Virus record (IMG/VR): IMGVR_UViG_3300032208_000014
Location: 1 to 57,328 of that record
Strand: one strand, 5' to 3'
DNA: 57,328 nt
DNA from: a virus
Shown piece by piece: positions 43,339 to 50,216 of the stretch (positions are counted from its first letter, which is position 1; each line of letters starts with the position of its first letter). The position numbers were made by a program, and so were the translations under genes. The notes beneath the pieces were generated by a model. It saw nothing but the letters and a program-made list of their open reading frames with translations, was not told the DNA's origin and did no database searches.

Positions 43339-44166
43339 CTAGAACGGAATATCGTCTTCGTGGTCTATGTTGGTGGTTCCTTGCGCGATATCAGAGCCAG
43401 TTGACTCCTCTTCCTGTTGGGCTTTTGCTTCGCCCTTTAGAACCATCTCACGGAACGCTTTTGCCTCTGCAAAGACATTAGCACTGTCAACCTGACCAAT
43501 CCTTGAGATTGACCAAGACGACCAGCTACCACGGTCATTGGACTCGTCAATACCTGTAAAGTTCCACATAATCCCGAACAGCGGTGGGGTACGCATGTTA
43601 CCCTGCGAGTCCGGCAGCTTTTGCATCGCAATTTGTGTCTTCCAACGGCGGCTCACCTTCAGACCTGTAGAACGGAAGTCAATCACAGCCTTTTGTGTAG
43701 TTCCGTCTTCATTGAGGATCATGCAGTAAAAATTGTCAGACTTTACCAACTCACCTTCTACATTGCCGCCTGCGTCCATGACCCATTCCTTCGCACCATC
43801 ACGCTTCACACGCTTCAACAAGGGCTGAAGCTTTGGGTCAGAGAGATTGTATCTTTCATACCCACCTGCGTCAGTCTTAAACGCATAAATAGTTTCTTGG
43901 TGGACTGGAATAACAGTGATGCCTTTCTCTGGATCCCAAATCTGCTTCGTGATGGTGTTATAGATTTCACCCGCACGAAGTTCTTTGATGAAAGCAGGTT
44001 TCGCTTTCTGCATGGCCTCCGACATTGGATGCGCTAGACGGACATACGGGATTTCCATTTCACTAACATCAAAGTTAACACCCGCTCCCTCTTCCTCAAA
44101 CATTGCATCCATAAGATCATTGGTTGCGACAGCGGTTTCTTTTTTCTTTGCTACTTGTGTGCTCAT
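43339..44166 (-). CDS. Single-stranded DNA-binding-like protein
   Basis: At 275 residues, beta-rich core motifs include EIPYVRLAHPMSEAMQK, IYNTITKQIWDPEKGITVIP, and NFYCMILNEDGTTQKAVIDF. A Gln/Glu-rich linker and an acidic tip NIDHEDDIPF follow, the last four residues of which match the tail of bacterial SSB that recruits replication proteins. It likely coats ssDNA. It lies 2 nt upstream of the primase gene. Confidence 0.75.
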   Translation of the reverse strand: MSTQVAKKKETAVATNDLMDAMFEEEGAGVNFDVSEMEIPYVRLAHPMSEAMQKAKPAFIKELRAGEIYNTITKQIWDPEKGITVIPVHQETIYAFKTDAGGYERYNLSDPKLQPLLKRVKRDGAKEWVMDAGGNVEGELVKSDNFYCMILNEDGTTQKAVIDFRSTGLKVSRRWKTQIAMQKLPDSQGNMRTPPLFGIMWNFTGIDESNDRGSWSSWSISRIGQVDSANVFAEAKAFREMVLKGEAKAQQEEESTGSDIAQGTTNIDHEDDIPF

Positions 44167-44736
44167 TTATTTATTCCTCTTTACATCGGCAGTTCTTGCA
44201 ACATAGGCTCCAAACATATCCAAATCTATTGGTAGATTTTTCTCGACACGTTCTTTTACAAACGCCTTCAAGGTCATTGCGTGGATATGTGTTTTCTTTT
44301 CGGGGTGAAACCCCTTCTGCTCAAGGTCGTACATCACATCACCTGCAACGTTATCTTCACCTCGACCAAAAGAAACGATGACATCGTTCTTTATAATGTC
44401 ATCCAGACCGTGTTCACGGAGCCATGCAAAGGCTTCCTGCCTGCGGTCAGCAGGGATAGACGCAGATACAAAAGGTTTCAGCTGCACGGTTGCACCGTCA
44501 ACGTCCACACGCTCGATACCCATTTCATCCATGAGCATCGGTATTTGTTCCGTAGCTATCCGCTGTTTCTCTGCTTTTAGTTGCTTGAGATATTCTTCAC
44601 ACTGAATGATTTGCTCATTCTTATCCCTCAAGTCTTTAACCAAATCAGAAAGTGTTTTGCCTGTGTCGGCATTTACACCAGATAATGACGAGGGGTCTAC
44701 GACCTCATCGTCAAAGATGTCGATTACTTCTTTCAT
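44167..44736 (-). CDS. Coiled-coil protein at head of replication operon
   Basis: At 189 residues, the N-terminal 80 contain a long helix (KDLRDKNEQIIQCEEYLKQL and KAEKQRIATEQIPML). The remainder has EAFAWLREHGLDDIIKNDVI, VSFGRGEDNVA, and KKTHIHAMTLKAFVKERVE. The same protein type occurs next to SSB genes in marine podoviruses; Gam-like nuclease inhibitor was considered but not supported. First gene of the minus-strand replication operon. Confidence 0.65.
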   Translation of the reverse strand: MKEVIDIFDDEVVDPSSLSGVNADTGKTLSDLVKDLRDKNEQIIQCEEYLKQLKAEKQRIATEQIPMLMDEMGIERVDVDGATVQLKPFVSASIPADRRQEAFAWLREHGLDDIIKNDVIVSFGRGEDNVAGDVMYDLEQKGFHPEKKTHIHAMTLKAFVKERVEKNLPIDLDMFGAYVARTADVKRNK

Positions 44737-44764
44737 ACAAGTATATCCTCTTCAGGTTTATGGG

Positions 44765-44793
44765 TTGACGGAACCACTCCGAACCTCTATGTT
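44765..44793 (+). promoter_or_regulatory. Sigma70-like promoter for the SNF2 operon
   Basis: TTGACG (44765-44770), 17-nt spacer, TATGTT (44788-44793). A ribosome site AGGAGG (44803-44808) and the start codon follow within 25 nt. The whole 78-bp divergent gap with the replication operon is a likely control region. Confidence 0.8.
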
Positions 44794-44814
44794 GTACCAT
44801 ATAGGAGGACATGT

Positions 44815-46272
44815 ATGGAAGTCAACTACAAATTTAAAACGACACCATATGTACACCAGAAGGAAGCCCTAGACCGTAGTATTCACAAGAACCTTTACGG
44901 GTTCTTTATGGAGATGGGGACTGGTAAGTCGAAGGTGTTAATAGATACCATTGCGTATCTTAGCGACACAAATCAGATTAACTTTGCTTTTATTATCGCG
45001 CCCAAGGGCGTGTACCGTAATTGGGTAAACAAAGAAATACCTGACCACTTTTGTGAAGATGTCCCCCATCATGTTTGCTACTGGCAAGCCAAAGACACTA
45101 AGGCTTATCGCAAAGAGCTAGAACAATTCTTCATGAATACCGAACCAGGTGTCAAGATATTTGTTATGAATGTCGAAGCATTTAGTTCAGGCAAAGGCAA
45201 GAAGATCGGGGAATGGATTGCCCATAAATTTGGCTGTCAAGGATTGATTGCTATTGACGAATCCACAACTATTAAAACCCCCACTGCCAAACGCACGAAG
45301 GTGCTTACAAAGATAGCGTCCAGCTTCAAGTATCGCAGGCTGCTGACAGGTTCGCCTGTAACTAAATCGCCTATGGATCTTTATACTCAATGTGAGTTTC
45401 TTGAACCTCGGCTCTTGGGTTATGATTCCTACTATGCGTTTCGGGGTCGGTACGCAATCCTGCGCAAACAGAAGATGGGCATTAAAGAGTTTCAAACGAT
45501 AGTCGGGTTTCGTAACTTAGAGGAGTTAACAGACAAGATTGCTCCGTTTACTTATCGGGTTCTGAAAAAAGATTGTCTGGACCTGCCGGATAAAAACTAC
45601 ACCGTGCGCTATGTGGATATGACGCTAGAACAGGTGCGCATGTACAAGGACATTCAGAAAGAGGCGATGGTGTTGCTGGAAAACGGCGACATCGTGACAG
45701 CTATGCAGGTGATGACGCAGCTTCTGCGGCTCCAGCAAATACTTTCGGGACACCTGAAGACAGATGATGGCGATATAGTTGAGGTGGACACTAACCGCAT
45801 ACATGCGCTGCTTGAATGTGTTGAAGAAGTTTCGGGTAAGATAATCATCTGGTCGCGCTTCCGTTACGATATCAAGAAAATTTTTACTGCCCTGCAACGT
45901 CAATTCGGGAACAATTCTGTGGTATGCTATTATGGAGACACAAGTGACGAAGATCGTCAGAAAGCGATACATCAGTTCCAGAACGGTGACGCTCGATTCT
46001 TTGTAGCTAATCCTGCAACAGCTGGTTATGGCCTCACGCTGACTGCGGCAAACACCGTGATATATTATGCTAATGACTTTAATCTTGAAACTCGGATCCA
46101 GTCAGAAGATAGATGTCACCGAATAGGTCAGAAGAACGCGGTCACATACATAGACCTGATTACAGAAAAAAGCATTGATGAAAAAATTGTGAAGTCGTTA
46201 CGAAACAAGATTGACATCGGGGCGAAGGTACTCGGAGAGGAGGCGAGAGAATGGCTACAGATCCAAAAATAA
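44815..46272 (+). CDS. SNF2-family helicase-like ATPase
   Basis: At 485 residues, motif I is MEMGTGKS (residues 32-39), motif II AIDESTTIK, motif III LTGSPVTKSPMDLY, motif V GYGLTLTAANTVIYY and motif VI SEDRCHRIGQK. This is a complete SNF2/DEAD-like core, short and without extra domains, as in phage SNF2 proteins. Such proteins remodel or unwind DNA in replication, repair or defence. It heads the plus-strand operon behind a strong promoter and Shine-Dalgarno AGGAGG. Confidence 0.9.
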   Translation: MEVNYKFKTTPYVHQKEALDRSIHKNLYGFFMEMGTGKSKVLIDTIAYLSDTNQINFAFIIAPKGVYRNWVNKEIPDHFCEDVPHHVCYWQAKDTKAYRKELEQFFMNTEPGVKIFVMNVEAFSSGKGKKIGEWIAHKFGCQGLIAIDESTTIKTPTAKRTKVLTKIASSFKYRRLLTGSPVTKSPMDLYTQCEFLEPRLLGYDSYYAFRGRYAILRKQKMGIKEFQTIVGFRNLEELTDKIAPFTYRVLKKDCLDLPDKNYTVRYVDMTLEQVRMYKDIQKEAMVLLENGDIVTAMQVMTQLLRLQQILSGHLKTDDGDIVEVDTNRIHALLECVEEVSGKIIIWSRFRYDIKKIFTALQRQFGNNSVVCYYGDTSDEDRQKAIHQFQNGDARFFVANPATAGYGLTLTAANTVIYYANDFNLETRIQSEDRCHRIGQKNAVTYIDLITEKSIDEKIVKSLRNKIDIGAKVLGEEAREWLQIQK

Positions 46273-46475
46273 GTGGATGTATTGATATCCTGATTGAATA
46301 CAAAAAGGGCGGGTATACTTTAGACCAAGCAGTAGACAGATTTAGAAAGCTTTCGGGAATGCGAGAGGATGTCGCAAGAGAGTATATCCGAAGCATGTCT
46401 CGTGATAATATTATCTCTCTAAACACGAAACGAAAAGCATTGGAGAATGATAATGAGCCAGATATTGCAGGGTGA
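46251..46475 (+). CDS. Small helical protein
   Basis: This 74-residue protein (SGCIDILIEYKKGGYTLDQA, VDRFRKLSGMREDVAREYIR) is helical and overlaps both neighbours (22 and 23 nt). Pattern and length suggest a small DNA- or protein-binding helper of the SNF2 operon. No family is recognised. Confidence 0.55.
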   Translation: MATDPKISGCIDILIEYKKGGYTLDQAVDRFRKLSGMREDVAREYIRSMSRDNIISLNTKRKALENDNEPDIAG

Positions 46476-46659
46476 CGGGAAGATGCAGCAAGATTTAAAA
46501 ATGGGACTTTGCCCAAGATGCCGGACAAATATGCCACCCGTAAATGTACACGGGCACACGCAGTGCACTGTATGCCACTTGGTTATAGACGAGTGCTGTC
46601 AAGGCGAAACTGCATCTTGCAACTTTGACACAACAGACAAGGCTGGGTCGCTGTCGTGA
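46453..46659 (+). CDS. Zinc-ribbon miniprotein
   Basis: At 68 residues, two Cys-x2-Cys pairs (LCPRCRTNMPPV and HTQCTVCHLVI) form a zinc ribbon, followed by DECCQGETASC. ATG 46453 has TGGAGA 6 nt upstream (a second ATG at 46447 abuts the site). Found next to SNF2 genes in marine phages, it may help recruit or regulate the helicase, which is inference. Confidence 0.7.
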   Translation: MSQILQGDGKMQQDLKMGLCPRCRTNMPPVNVHGHTQCTVCHLVIDECCQGETASCNFDTTDKAGSLS

Positions 46660-47108
46660 AACTGGAGGTTGTCCCTGTAACTACACGCGAGGCGAATGAG
46701 TTTGTTGCTAATTTTCACAGACACAACAAACCAACTAACGGCGGAAAGTTTTCAATCGGGGCAATTTACGGTGATGAACTTGTCGGAGTTGCTATAGTCG
46801 GGCGACCCGTGGCAAGGATGCTCGATGATGGGTTGACTGTTGAGGTTACCAGAGTTTGCGTTGTAGATCACGCACCCAAAAACACTTGCAGTTTTTTGTA
46901 CGGACGGTGCTGGCGCATCTGGCAACAGATGGGCGGCAAGCGCATGATTACATATACTTTGCAGGAAGAGTCGGGGTCTTCGCTTCGGGGTGCTGGCTGG
47001 AAAATAGTCGGGGAAGTAAAACCCACAGAGCGGGGCTGGGACAGGGATAACCGCAAACGAAATTGGCAACCAATCTACGGACAGATGAAGTTCAGGTGGG
47101 AAGCATGA
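46656..47108 (+). CDS. XF1762-family protein (GNAT-like)
   Basis: At 150 residues from GTG 46656, overlapping the previous stop (GTGA). Key phrases FVANFHRHNKPTNGGKFSIG, VGVAIVGRPVARMLDDG, VEVTRVCVVD and TYTLQEESGSSLRGAGWKIV fit the XF1762 family of phage and prophage proteins, predicted to be acyltransferases with a role in modifying DNA or protecting it. Found beside a PP-loop reductase-like gene here and in other phages. Confidence 0.8.
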   Translation: MKLEVVPVTTREANEFVANFHRHNKPTNGGKFSIGAIYGDELVGVAIVGRPVARMLDDGLTVEVTRVCVVDHAPKNTCSFLYGRCWRIWQQMGGKRMITYTLQEESGSSLRGAGWKIVGEVKPTERGWDRDNRKRNWQPIYGQMKFRWEA

Positions 47109-47887
47109 TTTTATCTTGGTGGTCGGCAGGCGTGACCAGCGCGGTAGCAACTAAACTTGCAATCGACAAATACGGGAAAGACAGAGTGCTGCCCGTCTAC
47201 TTCCATATCGACTCGGCTCACCCAGACAACGAGCGGTTCATTCGGGAGTGCGAGGAGTGGTATGGTCGGGACATCATGATCACCAAGTCGCACAAGCATA
47301 ACAACCAGTTCGAGGTCATCGAGAAAGACAAGTATGTAAACGGTCCTGGGGGTGCACGCTGCACTCTGGTTTTGAAGAAACGGGTTCGGGAGCGGATTGA
47401 ACGGGAGATGGAGTATGAGGCACAGGTCTTCGGGTTCGAGTTTTCCAAGAAAGAAGTCAATCGGGCGGTGCGGTTCAAGGAACAATATCCTGGGTCAAAG
47501 CCCATCTTTCCGCTCATCGAGAAGAAGCTGACCAAGCCGGAGTGTCTGTATTATCTTGAGGCGGCTGGCATCGAGCGACCAGAAATGTATAAGCTTGGCT
47601 ACGGCAACAATAACTGCATCGGTTGCGTAAAAGGCGGCAAAGGGTACTGGAATAAAATCCGCAAAGACTTCCCCGAATATTTTGACCGCATGGCTGCAGC
47701 AGAGCGGCTGGTTGGTAACTCATGCCTGCGTGGTGTGTATCTGGACGAGCTAGATCCAAACTCTGGACACAAGCAGAATTATGTCATGCCTGACTGCGGA
47801 AACTTTTGTGAAATAGAATTTGCAGATATCATGCACAAAGATATAGACTTAATAATGAAGCAACCAGAACAGTTGAGTTTATTCTAA
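47105..47887 (+). CDS. PP-loop (PAPS reductase-like) protein with C-terminal clamp motif
   Basis: At 260 residues, the PP-loop ATP-pyrophosphatase signature is SWWSAGVTSAVATK (residues 4-17), with HIDSAHPDNERF after it. Cys pairs in NNNCIGCVKGG and MPDCGNFCEIEF suggest an Fe-S or zinc site. The last five residues are QLSLF, the consensus peptide by which proteins bind the bacterial beta sliding clamp. ATG 47105 overlaps the previous stop. PP-loop enzymes of this type act in sulfur chemistry, including DNA phosphorothioation; a DNA-modifying role is likely but unproven. Confidence 0.85.
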   Translation: MILSWWSAGVTSAVATKLAIDKYGKDRVLPVYFHIDSAHPDNERFIRECEEWYGRDIMITKSHKHNNQFEVIEKDKYVNGPGGARCTLVLKKRVRERIEREMEYEAQVFGFEFSKKEVNRAVRFKEQYPGSKPIFPLIEKKLTKPECLYYLEAAGIERPEMYKLGYGNNNCIGCVKGGKGYWNKIRKDFPEYFDRMAAAERLVGNSCLRGVYLDELDPNSGHKQNYVMPDCGNFCEIEFADIMHKDIDLIMKQPEQLSLF

Positions 47888-48093
47888 TGTATGAGGCGGC
47901 ATTACTTGCCTGCTTGATGGGCAACCCAAAACACTGCATGGAAGCAACGGATATCAGAGGACCTTATCCAACGGCTGAACAGTGCGAAGAACGATTGGTC
48001 GAAATGACTCGCGACACAATAAAAATGTGGAAGGAGTTTGGTGCGCCTATCTTAATTGTCCGCACAGGTTGTAAAGAAAGAAAAAGTATTTGA
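47887..48093 (+). CDS. Small cysteine protein
   Basis: At 68 residues, it starts on the previous stop (TAATG). Hydrophobic N terminus (AALLACLMG), then KHCMEA, GPYPTAEQCEERLVEMTRD and a last Cys (TGCKERK). Layout parallels the proteins at 7195-7404 and 49147-49356. A periplasmic or membrane-associated role is possible; nothing proves it. Confidence 0.55.
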   Translation: MYEAALLACLMGNPKHCMEATDIRGPYPTAEQCEERLVEMTRDTIKMWKEFGAPILIVRTGCKERKSI

Positions 48094-48118
48094 CTTGTTA
48101 AATCCTGGATATTATAAA
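48090..48118 (+). promoter_or_regulatory. Sigma70-like promoter
   Basis: TTGACT (48090-48095), 17-nt spacer, TATAAA (48113-48118), overlapping the stop of the previous gene. It drives the 60-residue gene at 48145. The core ACTTGTT, ATCCTGGATAT and TAAAC recur upstream of the minus-strand gene at 54689. Confidence 0.8.
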
Positions 48119-48144
48119 CAAGTATAAATAGTCAGGAGGACAAT

Positions 48145-48327
48145 ATGACAATCAAACATGAAATCCGTAAAATGAAAGAAACTCGTGAAGATGAGAGCGG
48201 TATCACCTATCTATATAGCTTTGGCAGATACAAGTATCTCACATATAAAGAGGCCAAAGAGATAGAAGAGAAGTATCACATTTGTAAGTCTCAACTTTGG
48301 CAAGGTGAAAAGTTGATTTCATATTAA
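48145..48327 (+). CDS. Small basic protein, own promoter and terminator
   Basis: At 60 residues (TIKHEIRKMKETREDESGIT, EIEEKYHICKSQLWQGEKL), it forms a monocistronic unit: promoter 48090-48118, AGGAGG ribosome site, gene, terminator 48331-48355. Such isolated, well-expressed small genes are typical early phage host-takeover genes. The function is unknown. Confidence 0.65.
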   Translation: MTIKHEIRKMKETREDESGITYLYSFGRYKYLTYKEAKEIEEKYHICKSQLWQGEKLISY

Positions 48328-48330
48328 AGA

Positions 48331-48358
48331 AAAGGGGCGGTTCTTCCGCCCCTTTCTC
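48331..48358. terminator. Terminator between converging operons
   Basis: A perfect 10-bp stem (AAAGGGGCGG at 48331-48340 with CCGCCCCTTT at 48346-48355), 5-nt loop and T-rich tail. A-rich sequence on the other side allows it to work for the minus-strand gene 48422-48601 as well. Confidence 0.85.
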
Positions 48359-48389
48359 GTATAGTGTTTTTTGGATTTAACGACCCGCA

Positions 48390-48401
48390 TCTTGAACCTC
48401 G
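48390..48401 (+). repeat. 12-base dispersed word TCTTGAACCTCG
   Basis: The same 12 bases occur at 552-563, 45399-45410, 48390-48401, 51907-51918 and 52394-52405, always on the plus strand, although the genes they lie in point in both directions. This copy is intergenic, followed by GATCTCGGATC. Chance expectation in this window is below 0.01 copy. Confidence 0.7.
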
Positions 48402-48421
48402 GATCTCGGATCTTTATCGGG

Positions 48422-48601
48422 TTACGTTTTGCCATATTCCTTTCGGATAAGCACCGCCAACTGCCGTGCTATTGTCCGCTCCTCTTCCTCTGCTGCGCTG
48501 CGCAACAAATTATAGGCATCAATCGGGACAGCCACATTTCGGAACTGTGCCTTATTCTCAACAGGGGGTCTACCCCTTTTTACTGCTTGAACCGCTTCCA
48601 T
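48422..48601 (-). CDS. 59-residue ribbon-helix-helix-like protein
   Basis: Starting directly after the stop of the upstream gene (TAA then ATG), it reads MEAVQAVKRGRPPVENKAQF, then RNVAVPIDAYNLLRSAAEEE and ERTIARQLAVLIRKEYGKT. The strand (NVAVPI), two helices and an N-terminal RGRP AT-hook-like core are the layout of Arc/CopG-type DNA-binding dimers. It is probably a transcription regulator. Last gene of the minus-strand operon, next to the terminator. Confidence 0.7.
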   Translation of the reverse strand: MEAVQAVKRGRPPVENKAQFRNVAVPIDAYNLLRSAAEEEERTIARQLAVLIRKEYGKT

Positions 48602-49163
48602 TTATGCCGCCTTTCTTGGTCTGCCGCGCTTTTTCTTTTTGTTTGCGTGGTACTTTTCCCGAGCCTTCCGATTTCTTTCCAGTCGGGCTTTTTCCTCTTG
48701 GTCGTATTCCGTTCCGAACAGGGCGTTCAACCCTGGCTCTAGCTCCCTTGCTAGTTGAGCGCGAGGGATGTTCCGAGCCTTCCCCCGTGTCTCGCGATGC
48801 GGATCCACATAAATCATCTTCTCTTGGTCGTACACGAGATCCATTTCGTCTATCATGTTCACTAAGTTTCTGATCATCCGCAGGTCGCAATCCTCCAGAA
48901 TGAACCTGACGCTTTTTCCGCGCAGCAGGTTTAGTGTGTCGTTTATGACATTCAGTTGTGTTGACATCCTTGTGCCTCCTTACTTCTACTTCGATATAAT
49001 ACCCATGATGACCATCGCCTCTCCTCGGCACGCTGGCTTGCTGGTCCAGCTGGTCAATCACGGCCTCCAACTCGGTGGGCTTACAGACCACCTCCTTCAC
49101 AATCGCTTTCCTGTTTGAGTACAGCGTAATTGTGAAATCTAATATTTTATTTTCGTTCTTCAT
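48570..49163 (-). CDS. Small protein with an unusually long overlapping frame
   Basis: The first 66 codons (ENKILDFTITLYSNRKAIVK, ELEAVIDQLDQQASVPRRGD, YIEVEVRRH) look like a real beta-alpha miniprotein. No in-frame stop follows until 48570, so the frame reads 130 more codons (very basic, Arg/Lys/Ser/Gly) across the whole AT-hook gene in another frame. Either the gene truly is 197 residues and overprints its neighbour, or a single-base error hides a stop near 48950. The N-terminal part is likely genuine; the end is uncertain. Confidence 0.45.
   Translation of the reverse strand: MKNENKILDFTITLYSNRKAIVKEVVCKPTELEAVIDQLDQQASVPRRGDGHHGYYIEVEVRRHKDVNTTECHKRHTKPAARKKRQVHSGGLRPADDQKLSEHDRRNGSRVRPREDDLCGSASRDTGEGSEHPSRSTSKGARARVERPVRNGIRPRGKSPTGKKSEGSGKVPRKQKEKARQTKKGGINGSGSSSKKG
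48602..48967 (-). CDS. AT-hook protein carrying a coat-protein N-terminal peptide
   Basis: At 121 residues. Residues 67-88 (IPRAQLARELEPGLNALFGT and on) match coat protein residues 3-24 at 19 of 22 positions; 13 of the 19 identical residues use different codons, so the peptide, not the DNA, is conserved. The C terminus is a basic helix and KKKKRGRPRK, an AT-hook core. The N-terminal 60 residues (LNVINDTLNLLRGKSVRFIL, NLVNMIDEMDLVYDQEKMIY) are helical. AAGGAGG sits 7 nt before ATG. It could bring DNA and coat protein together, or block coat assembly. Unlike any family I know. Confidence 0.75.
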   Translation of the reverse strand: MSTQLNVINDTLNLLRGKSVRFILEDCDLRMIRNLVNMIDEMDLVYDQEKMIYVDPHRETRGKARNIPRAQLARELEPGLNALFGTEYDQEEKARLERNRKAREKYHANKKKKRGRPRKAA

Positions 49164-49356
49164 GTTTGTAGCTTGTTATTACACAATCATCAAGAACTAT
49201 TTTTTGATTACGAGGCAACTCATAGAGCCGCCACTGGTTTAGTTGAACATTACATTCTTGCACAGACTGGAAAGTTTTTGGATAAAATTCAGTCGTGCAC
49301 TTACTGTCGCCGCCAGCATAAACTGTGCAGACGAGTGCCATCGCTTTAACAATCAT
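49147..49356 (-). CDS. Small cysteine protein with hydrophobic N terminus
   Basis: At 69 residues (MIVKAMALVCTVYAGGDSKC, then YPKTFQSVQECNVQLNQWRL and VLDDCVITS), it has the same layout as 7195-7404 and 47887-48093. A second start (Met6, 49341) would shorten the N terminus by five residues. It overlaps its neighbours at both ends. Export or membrane attachment is possible. Confidence 0.55.
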   Translation of the reverse strand: MIVKAMALVCTVYAGGDSKCTTEFYPKTFQSVQECNVQLNQWRLYELPRNQKIVLDDCVITSYKHEERK

Positions 49357-49534
49357 AATTATCGTCAGCCTCTGTATAACTTATAATTTTTAAATTTATG
49401 ACTTCGCTGTCCGTGGGGTGCAGTTCAGGATCTTCTTCAATCAGCTCAACTGCCTTCCCCATCGTTTCCGCCTTGACAATGAAATAGTGCGTACCATGAA
49501 CGATATATTCTTGGGCTACTAAAAATTCTTTCAT
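49346..49534 (-). CDS. Small acidic protein
   Basis: At 62 residues from ATG 49534, which overlaps the upstream stop (ATGA). It reads MKEFLVAQEYIVHGTHYFIV, KAETMGKAVELIEEDPELHP, a beta-alpha-beta ferredoxin-like pattern. An upstream in-frame start would add 16 residues inside the previous gene and is not supported. Unknown function. Confidence 0.6.
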   Translation of the reverse strand: MKEFLVAQEYIVHGTHYFIVKAETMGKAVELIEEDPELHPTDSEVINLKIISYTEADDNYDC

Positions 49535-49701
49535 AAAGTGCGCCGCCGTTGCATCGTGCGTTTTGTTATCGGACTGCCCCAATCATTCTTCCGCCACTTC
49601 GCACCAACATCCTTGCGCAGCGGGGAGGCATACAGCTCTTCCCGCTTGCGCTTCAGATAGTTTTCAAATTCTTGGACGGTCATTTCAGCCGCTGTTTTCA
49701 T
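49531..49701 (-). CDS. Small basic protein
   Basis: At 56 residues from ATG 49701 (AAGGAG 7 nt upstream), overlapping the previous stop by 17 nt. It reads MKTAAEMTVQEFENYLKRKR, EELYASPLRKDVGAKWRKND, with a basic tail. Helical and Arg/Lys-rich, it could bind nucleic acid. No family recognised. Confidence 0.6.
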   Translation of the reverse strand: MKTAAEMTVQEFENYLKRKREELYASPLRKDVGAKWRKNDWGSPITKRTMQRRRTL

Positions 49702-50008
49702 TTTCGCGCTCCTTGTCATAGTCCATCCATGATTTGACGATGGGGTCATCTTTTTTGATGTCCACAAAAATTTCCATCCTTACGGTATCGTCACTCCCAC
49801 AGTACGGGTCTTCCTTACTGTGTTCTTTCAACTTAGCCTTCCAATGACCATACGGAGCAAAGTGATCAAAAAAATCTGCCACATCTTCAAACGTGAGATA
49901 ATACATTCCGCACTCATGGTCGCGACAACTAGCTTTAATCACCTCAGTCGCACCGCCACGCCTTTGCGTAATTATCGCTTGATATGTGCTATGTGGTTCA
50001 TACGGCAT
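49685..50008 (-). CDS. Small phage protein, unknown
   Basis: At 107 residues from ATG 50008; ATG 50017 is possible but abuts GGGAGG. It reads YQAIITQRRGGATEVIKASC, YYLTFEDVADFFDHFAPYGH, and ends in an acidic tail. It looks like a compact alpha-beta domain. Overlaps at both ends show it is co-translated in the minus-strand operon. Confidence 0.6.
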   Translation of the reverse strand: MPYEPHSTYQAIITQRRGGATEVIKASCRDHECGMYYLTFEDVADFFDHFAPYGHWKAKLKEHSKEDPYCGSDDTVRMEIFVDIKKDDPIVKSWMDYDKERENENSG

Positions 50009-50216
50009 CCTCTCCATCCTCCCTTTTCAATATATCGCGGATCACATGAAACTCGGTGACCTTGCCATCGACCATCCATTCCAATTCCCTATCGGGTTGG
50101 GCTTTGCTTTCCCATATCTGGAACGCTTCTTCACGTTCGTCTGCGGCATCATCGCTGACCTGCATCTCGAACATATAGGTAACCTGTTCGGTCACCTCGA
50201 CCCTATATTTCCGCAT
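49998..50216 (-). CDS. Small phage protein
   Basis: At 72 residues from ATG 50216, with GGAGG 6 nt upstream. It reads MRKYRVEVTEQVTYMFEMQV, REEAFQIWESKAQPDRELEW, VTEFHVIRDI, a beta-alpha-beta pattern seen in many small phage proteins. Unknown function. Confidence 0.6.
   Translation of the reverse strand: MRKYRVEVTEQVTYMFEMQVSDDAADEREEAFQIWESKAQPDRELEWMVDGKVTEFHVIRDILKREDGEDAV

Noticed and set aside
48371-48873. Plus-strand frames opposite the AT-hook and RHH genes
   Set aside because: They are antisense to genes with clear homology and strong ribosome sites, and have no ribosome site of their own.
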